Origin: Rhizobium lentis
GTDB lineage: Bacteria; Pseudomonadota; Alphaproteobacteria; Rhizobiales; Rhizobiaceae
Assembly (NCBI RefSeq): GCF_014200175.1
Contig: NZ_JACHBD010000014.1
Coordinates: 1-64,000, forward strand
Direction: 5' to 3'
DNA: 64,000 bases
The stretch's first letter is position 1, and every line of letters begins with the position of its first letter. Made by a program: the position numbers and the translations under genes. Shown here in pieces: positions 59,498 through 64,000 of this stretch. The notes under the pieces are model-generated. The model made no database searches and was not told the origin of the DNA. It saw nothing but the letters and a program-made list of their open reading frames with translations.

Positions 59498-60517
59498 ATG
59501 ATCTCCACTGTCTTGAACACAGAAATCGGCGCGACCCGTGGCGCCAGCCCTTTGCGCAAGCACAAGAGTATTTCGATCGGCTTCTGTCTCCTTGCGTGTC
59601 TGCTCATTCTTGGAGCCCTGCTCGTGCCGGGCTTCGTGTCGCCGCAGAACGCGCGATCGATCCTCCTTCTCGCCGCCTTCCTTGGGCTGGCGTCTGTCGG
59701 GCAGACGCTCTGCGCGCTCGTTGGAGCGCTGGATCTTTCCATCCCATACATCATCGGTGGCGCCAATATCCTGCTTCCAAGCCTCATGGTGGCGGGTCTT
59801 CCCGCCCCCGTCGCCATGATCGTCGTGCTTCTCCTTGGCATTTTGGTCGGGGCTTGCAACGGCGCCCTCAGTTTCCGGCTGCAGGGTCAGGCGCTGATCA
59901 TGTCGCTCGGTCTTGGTTTTGCCGCCGTCGGGGCGGTCCAGATCTACACCTCGCTCGGATCGCAGTTCGGCGGTACCGTCTTTGCGCCCGTCCCCGGATG
60001 GCTTCGCAACCTTTCGGCGTTCAATGGCAAGTTCTTCGGTCTGCCGTTTCCACCGGTTATCGTCATATGGGCTTTCATCGCCGTCGCTCTGGGCTGGATA
60101 ATGCACAACACCTGGTTTGGCCGGAGCCTCTATGCTGTTGGCGGGAGCCGCACGGCCGCCGCCCGCCTCGGAATCTCGGAATTCAAGATCTGGACAGTGA
60201 TCCACAGCGTCAGCGGGGCGATGTCGGCACTCACCGGAATGCTGCTCCTCGGTTTCTCCGGCGGCGGTTTTGTCGGGGTCGGTGATCCCTATCTGTTCAC
60301 CACCGTGGCGGCGGTCGTTATCGGCGGAACGTCTCTCCTAGGCGGTGCCGGCGGGTATGGAGCGACGGTCCTCGGCGTCCTCGTCCTTACTGTCCTGACC
60401 TCGCTTCTCGTCGGCCTGGGGCTCAGTTTCCCGGCACAACAGGCCGTCGTAGGGCTGCTGATCGTCCCCATGGTCGCGATCTACGCCCGCTCACCACACA
60501 TCCGTAATCAGATTTGA
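59498..60517 (+). CDS. CUT2-family sugar ABC transporter permease 2
   Basis: A 339-residue membrane protein, diverged from permease 1, with the GALDLSIPYIIGGAN form of the signature and the TVAAVVIGGTSLLGGAGGYG motif. The ATG at 59498 follows GGAGTAAGGA; a GTG at 59483 overlaps the previous stop but is less likely. It pairs with permease 1 for the fourth importer. Confidence 0.91.
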   Translation: MISTVLNTEIGATRGASPLRKHKSISIGFCLLACLLILGALLVPGFVSPQNARSILLLAAFLGLASVGQTLCALVGALDLSIPYIIGGANILLPSLMVAGLPAPVAMIVVLLLGILVGACNGALSFRLQGQALIMSLGLGFAAVGAVQIYTSLGSQFGGTVFAPVPGWLRNLSAFNGKFFGLPFPPVIVIWAFIAVALGWIMHNTWFGRSLYAVGGSRTAAARLGISEFKIWTVIHSVSGAMSALTGMLLLGFSGGGFVGVGDPYLFTTVAAVVIGGTSLLGGAGGYGATVLGVLVLTVLTSLLVGLGLSFPAQQAVVGLLIVPMVAIYARSPHIRNQI

Positions 60518-60540
60518 ACGTTGCATCGAAAGGAATACCA

Positions 60541-62028
60541 ATGGCTATCTCCACCGCTCTACTGGATCGCCTGAAAGACCCCTCCCTGGTACGCGAGGAA
60601 ATGCTGGTAGGAGGCGACTGGCGAAAAGAGGGCGCGAGCGGCAAGACGATCCAGGTCCACAATCCCTCGACCGGGGACGTGATTGCGAGCCTCCCGAGCG
60701 CAGGACTCCAGGACGTCCGCGAAGCCATCGACGTCGCCAAACTCGCCCAGAAAAAGTGGGCCGCACGATCGGGCAAGGAACGTGCCGGCGTCATGCGGAA
60801 GTTCTTCGACCTCGTCACGGCCAACACCGAGGACCTCGCGATCATCCTGACGTCCGAGATGGGCAAGCCTCTAGCCGAGGCACGCGGAGAGGTCGCCTAC
60901 GGCGCTTCCTACATTGAATGGTTCGGGGAAGAAGCCAAGCGCGTTTACGGCGACACCATTCCGGGGCATCAGGCCGACAAGCGCCTGATAGTCATCAAAC
61001 AGCCCGTCGGCGTGGTGGCGGCCATCGCGCCCTGGAACTTTCCTTCCGCCATGGTCTGCCGCAAGATCGCCCCGGCGCTGGCATCCGGCTGCGCCATCAT
61101 CTTCAAGCCGGCCGCCGAAACCCCATTGTCGGCCCTTGCTCTTGCCATACTCGCTGAGCGCGCGGGAATACCCGGCGGCCTGTTCAGCGTCCTGCCGACA
61201 GACAACGCCCGGATGTTCGGTGAAGAAGTCTGCTCGAACCCCGTCGTCAAGAAGCTGACCTTCACAGGGTCTACCGAGGTCGGCCGCATCCTGATGGCGC
61301 AGGGCGCACAAAAGATCATGAAGCTCAGCCTCGAACTCGGCGGCAACGCTCCCTTCATCGTCTTCGACGATGCCGACCTCGACGAGGCCGTGGAAGGAGC
61401 GATGCTGTCCAAGTTCCGCAATGCCGGCCAGACCTGCGTTTGCGCCAACCGTCTCTACGTCCAGAGCGGGGTCTACGACCGCTTCATAGAGAAACTCGCG
61501 GCGCGGGTTTCCGCGCTCAAGGTCCTTGACGGGTTCGAGGATGGAGCCACCATCGGTCCGCTGATCAACGAGGATGCGGTGGCGAAGCTCTATAGTCACA
61601 TCGATGACGCGGTCGGTAAGGGTGCGAAGATCGTTGTGGGCGGCGCAAGGGACGAGCGTGGTGGCACCTTCGTCCAGCCGACGCTTCTCTCGGAAGCCAC
61701 GAAGGAAATGAAGGTCGCACGAGAGGAGACCTTTGCGCCGCTCGCTCCTGTCTTCAGGTTCAAAACGACGGAAGAGGTCATTGAACTGGCCAACGACACA
61801 GAGTTCGGTCTCGCCGCCTACTTCTACGCCAACGACCTTCGAAACGTCTGGAAGGTTACGGAGGCCCTGGAGTACGGGATGGTCGGCGTCAACACGGGCC
61901 TGATCTCCACGGAGGTTGCACCGTTCGGCGGCGTCAAGCAGTCGGGGTTCGGCCGCGAGGGCTCGAAATACGGCATGGATGACTTCCTTTCCATGAAATA
62001 CGTCTGCATGGGCGGCATACAGTCATAG
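60541..62028 (+). CDS. NAD(P)-dependent succinate-semialdehyde-type dehydrogenase
   Basis: A 495-residue aldehyde dehydrogenase of the GabD-like group: AIAPWNFPSAMVCRKIAPALASGC near residue 161, IIFKPAAETPLSALA, base Glu in LSLELGGNAPFIV near 265, nucleophile Cys in GQTCVCANRLYV near 299 and the C-terminal GREGSKYGMDDFLSMKYVC typical of succinate semialdehyde dehydrogenases. AAAGGA precedes ATG 60541. As the last gene of the fourth importer operon it probably oxidises a hydroxy- or keto-semialdehyde from the pathway, not necessarily succinate semialdehyde. Confidence 0.9.
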   Translation: MAISTALLDRLKDPSLVREEMLVGGDWRKEGASGKTIQVHNPSTGDVIASLPSAGLQDVREAIDVAKLAQKKWAARSGKERAGVMRKFFDLVTANTEDLAIILTSEMGKPLAEARGEVAYGASYIEWFGEEAKRVYGDTIPGHQADKRLIVIKQPVGVVAAIAPWNFPSAMVCRKIAPALASGCAIIFKPAAETPLSALALAILAERAGIPGGLFSVLPTDNARMFGEEVCSNPVVKKLTFTGSTEVGRILMAQGAQKIMKLSLELGGNAPFIVFDDADLDEAVEGAMLSKFRNAGQTCVCANRLYVQSGVYDRFIEKLAARVSALKVLDGFEDGATIGPLINEDAVAKLYSHIDDAVGKGAKIVVGGARDERGGTFVQPTLLSEATKEMKVAREETFAPLAPVFRFKTTEEVIELANDTEFGLAAYFYANDLRNVWKVTEALEYGMVGVNTGLISTEVAPFGGVKQSGFGREGSKYGMDDFLSMKYVCMGGIQS

Positions 62029-62686
62029 TCCAACGGCTGGTGGTGGGTCTTAAGGCTCGCCACCAGCAAGGTTTGAGCTCGTCACGGAAGCCCGATGACA
62101 CATTCTGCAGAAGGCGGGGAGAGTCTTGGTCAAGACCGCGCCGACAGCCTTCAAAACGAGGCGGCCGACCGCGAGCAGGACCCGGCCGATCACGCTGCTC
62201 AGGCGAACGTCGAGGGCAGAACGGCAATGGAAGGTCGGAACGTGCGGAGAGAGGCAGGGGCGAGACTCGCCTTTGTCGTGGGTCTGTCTGCTTAAGGCTT
62301 CCGTTGGCCGAACGCCTGATGGCCCATCTCGACAGTTTCGTTGGTATTTTTCGACGGGACGGAGAAAGCGCGCCACCGGCCACTCGCTGGCAAGATCATC
62401 GCCGATTGTCTGGCATTTTGCTGGTGGCACGTCGACGCAAGGCGCACGTGTCGGGGGACGCTCGGCCTGCCGGCCCGAGTGCTCTTATGGCCCAAGGGCA
62501 GCATCAGTTGAATGTAAGCGGTGCCCCGGTTGCACCTTGACAAGATACTCAAGTAGTTTTGATGATTGCTACCATAGCGGCACGGCTGCTTCGGGCCAAT
62601 TGCGGTCATCTTCCTCTCATGCAAATGTCTCAAATGAGAGGCCGATATTTTAAGCGCTCTCTTTCCGAGGGATTTGAAAAGCGACA
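62029..62686. other. Intergenic region, no supported gene
   Basis: About 660 bases. An inverted repeat with 8-bp arms (GCTGGTGG 62036-62043, CCACCAGC 62060-62067) just after the dehydrogenase may terminate its operon, though no T run follows. Several frames of 60 to 180 codons are open on both strands but look like chance frames or decayed repeat sequence. The 62500-62640 part is AT-richer and may hold the promoter for the next gene. Confidence 0.4.
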
Positions 62687-63259
62687 ATGATCTATCTCCT
62701 GCGACATGGCGAAACGGTTTGGAATACACTCGGGCGGTTTCAAGGCCAGAAGGACTCGCCTCTGACAACGCAGGGTATCGAACAGGCCGATTTTGTCGCT
62801 GAAGTTCTTCATCGCGAACTTGCTGGAGACCTTCGATCATTCGAGATGCAAGTCAGCCCTCTTGGAAGAACTCGCGAGACCGCATGCAGGGTGCAGCGTT
62901 TGCTGCCTCTCGTCAGCACCGAGGACGCGCGGCTCATGGAGGTGACGGTCGGCTCCTGGGACGGAATGACCAAGTTCGAGATCGACGCGGAGTATCCCGG
63001 CGCTCTCCAAGGCTCTGATATCTTCAATTGGTATTTTAAGTCACCCGATGGAGAGAGCTTCGAAGATGCTTGTGATCGTGCAAAGGCATGGTTCACCATG
63101 GTTCAACGCCCGACGGTGGCGATATCCCACGGGCTGTTCGGAAGAATCATGCGGGGTGTTTACGCGGGCCTATCAAAGCGCGAAATGCTGGAGCTTCCCG
63201 TGCCTCAGGATGGCTTATATCGTCTTCATGAGGGCGAAATAAGCTACATCGACGGCTGA
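62687..63259 (+). CDS. Histidine phosphatase family protein (phosphoglycerate mutase-like)
   Basis: A 190-residue branch-1 histidine phosphatase. The RHGETVWNTLGRFQGQKDSPLT motif at the N-terminus carries the catalytic His and Arg; SPLGRTRETA supplies the second Arg, MEVTVGSWDGM the catalytic Glu and VAISHGLFGRI the second His. These enzymes remove phosphate from small sugar phosphates, phosphoglycerate or cobamide precursors. It stands between a long gap and plsY; substrate unknown. Confidence 0.9.
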   Translation: MIYLLRHGETVWNTLGRFQGQKDSPLTTQGIEQADFVAEVLHRELAGDLRSFEMQVSPLGRTRETACRVQRLLPLVSTEDARLMEVTVGSWDGMTKFEIDAEYPGALQGSDIFNWYFKSPDGESFEDACDRAKAWFTMVQRPTVAISHGLFGRIMRGVYAGLSKREMLELPVPQDGLYRLHEGEISYIDG

Positions 63260-63420
63260 TCCCCCGCAGAGAGCGCTCCGAGGATATGACATCGGGATAG
63301 TGGAATCGGATGGAGAGGAGCCTTTAAGGACCACATCAGAAATAACCTTACGCAGATTCTCGACTTCATTGGGGCGGAAGGCCCTTGCAGAAGCAGAGGA
63401 ATGAGGAAACGGATAGAGTC

Positions 63421-64000
63421 GTGTTTTGGATCGCCAGTGCCATTGGATTGCTTACCGCGTATCTGCTCGGTTCAATACCGACGGGATATCTTTTGGGGAA
63501 ATTCCTTCGCAACATCGATATCCGTGAGCATGGCTCAAAATCCACGGGTGCCACGAACGCGCTCCGTATTCTCGGCAAAGGCCCTGCTCTTTTTGTCCTC
63601 ATTGTTGACGTCCTGAAGGGGGCGGCGGCGGTCCTCTTTGCCTTGTGGTACTACCCTTGGCTGGCCAATAAGCCGCACCTTACGCCGCCCGCAAACTCTG
63701 ATCTCCACAGTTTGGTGCCTTGGCTTGTGTGCTTCTCGGGACTAGCCGTTCTGGTGGGGCATGGGTGTTCGATATGGTTGAAATTTACTGGCGGGAAATC
63801 AGCAGCCACAGGTCTTGGGGTCCTGTTCGCAATATCACCGCTCGTCGGGATTGGAGCAGCGATAGTCTGGGCGGGCACCCTGGCCATTTTCCGCGTTGTT
63901 TCCTTTAGCTCGATCCTCGCCGCTGTAGCGGCTATCGCCCTTGTACTCAGCTTCGACCACCCATTGCCTTATCGACTGCTCGTGATCGCGGGAGGGCTTT
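63421..64000 (+). CDS. plsY: Glycerol-3-phosphate acyltransferase PlsY (3' end beyond the window)
   Basis: Partial; the frame runs off the window end. It encodes a multi-pass membrane protein with LLGSIPTGYLLGKFL near the N-terminus, the GSKSTGATNALRILG motif and the VGHGCSIWLKFTGGKSAATGLG motif, both diagnostic of PlsY, which transfers acyl groups from acyl phosphate to glycerol 3-phosphate in membrane lipid synthesis. The start is taken as GTG 63421; TTG 63385 is an alternative. About 193 residues are visible. It may be a second copy, given its place after catabolic genes. Confidence 0.9.
   Translation, partial: MFWIASAIGLLTAYLLGSIPTGYLLGKFLRNIDIREHGSKSTGATNALRILGKGPALFVLIVDVLKGAAAVLFALWYYPWLANKPHLTPPANSDLHSLVPWLVCFSGLAVLVGHGCSIWLKFTGGKSAATGLGVLFAISPLVGIGAAIVWAGTLAIFRVVSFSSILAAVAAIALVLSFDHPLPYRLLVIAGGL

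Noticed and set aside
62092..62540. Overlapping open frames on both strands after the last dehydrogenase
   Set aside because: Arg/Pro-rich composition typical of chance frames in GC-rich DNA, no recognisable domain, no ribosome site.

Overview
The window is GC-rich, gene-dense alphaproteobacterial DNA. The best guess is Rhizobiales (Rhizobium, Agrobacterium or Ensifer type). That placement rests on gene content: several CUT2 (ribose-type) sugar ABC importers, GntR/LysR/DeoR regulators, tetrose-phosphate isomerases of the erythritol type, a DUF3422 membrane protein, and operons with ATGA overlaps. No rRNA, tRNA, CRISPR array, phage or intact insertion sequence was seen. It reads as an accessory sugar-catabolism region, perhaps of a chromid or megaplasmid, with a few housekeeping-type genes (Sua5/TsaC, PlsY) among the operons.

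Layout. (1) 104-3956: a lone aldehyde dehydrogenase, a DUF3422 protein, and an SDR/epimerase gene broken by two in-frame TAG codons. (2) 4056-14996, minus strand: a sugar importer (binding protein, ATPase, permease) followed by an epimerase-type dehydrogenase, a GntR regulator, an isopropylmalate/tartrate-type dehydrogenase, a small monooxygenase-like protein, a HAD hydrolase, an aldehyde dehydrogenase, and an OtnK/OtnC-like kinase and decarboxylase pair. This looks like catabolism of a four-carbon acid sugar. (3) 15299-35815: the most interesting part. It holds transketolase, FBPase, class II aldolase, a LerI-type triose isomerase paralogue and an RpiB/DerI-type isomerase; then a GntR regulator, an SDR, an OiaK-like acid-sugar kinase, a BKACE-family protein, a second importer, two aldose 1-dehydrogenase-type aldo/keto reductases, a RuBisCO-like protein (RLP), another reductase, a Sua5 protein, an unrecognised protein and a metallo-beta-lactamase-fold lactonase-like protein. 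Four promoter regions here carry the same AGGTATR heptad repeat, which suggests a single regulon.

(4) 36288-41998: a DeoR regulator, a RibD/DHFR-like reductase, three SDRs and a LysR regulator, with no obvious pathway. (5) 42314-51720: an M20 peptidase, two cupins, a third importer, an AraD-type epimerase, an AraB-type kinase and a LysR regulator whose first codons appear to be out of frame. (6) 52144-62028: a GntR regulator, a beta-hydroxyacid dehydrogenase, a carboxymuconolactone-decarboxylase-like protein, a small SCP2-like protein, an alpha/beta hydrolase, a fourth importer with two permeases and a semialdehyde dehydrogenase. A 12-bp operator candidate occurs three times here. (7) 62687-64000: a histidine phosphatase and the start of plsY.

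How region 3 may work (inference). Published D-apiose catabolism uses OiaK plus an RLP to make L-erythrulose 1-phosphate, or 3-phosphoglycerate plus glycolate. LerI and DerI then carry L-erythrulose 1-phosphate to D-erythrose 4-phosphate. All those downstream enzymes are here, together with transketolase, aldolase and FBPase to drain erythrose 4-phosphate. The known upstream genes (apiose dehydrogenase of the Gfo/Idh type, apionate lactonase, apionate oxidoisomerase) were not recognised. The two reductases, the SDR, the MBL-fold protein and the BKACE protein may replace them, so this could be a variant or an undescribed RLP pathway.
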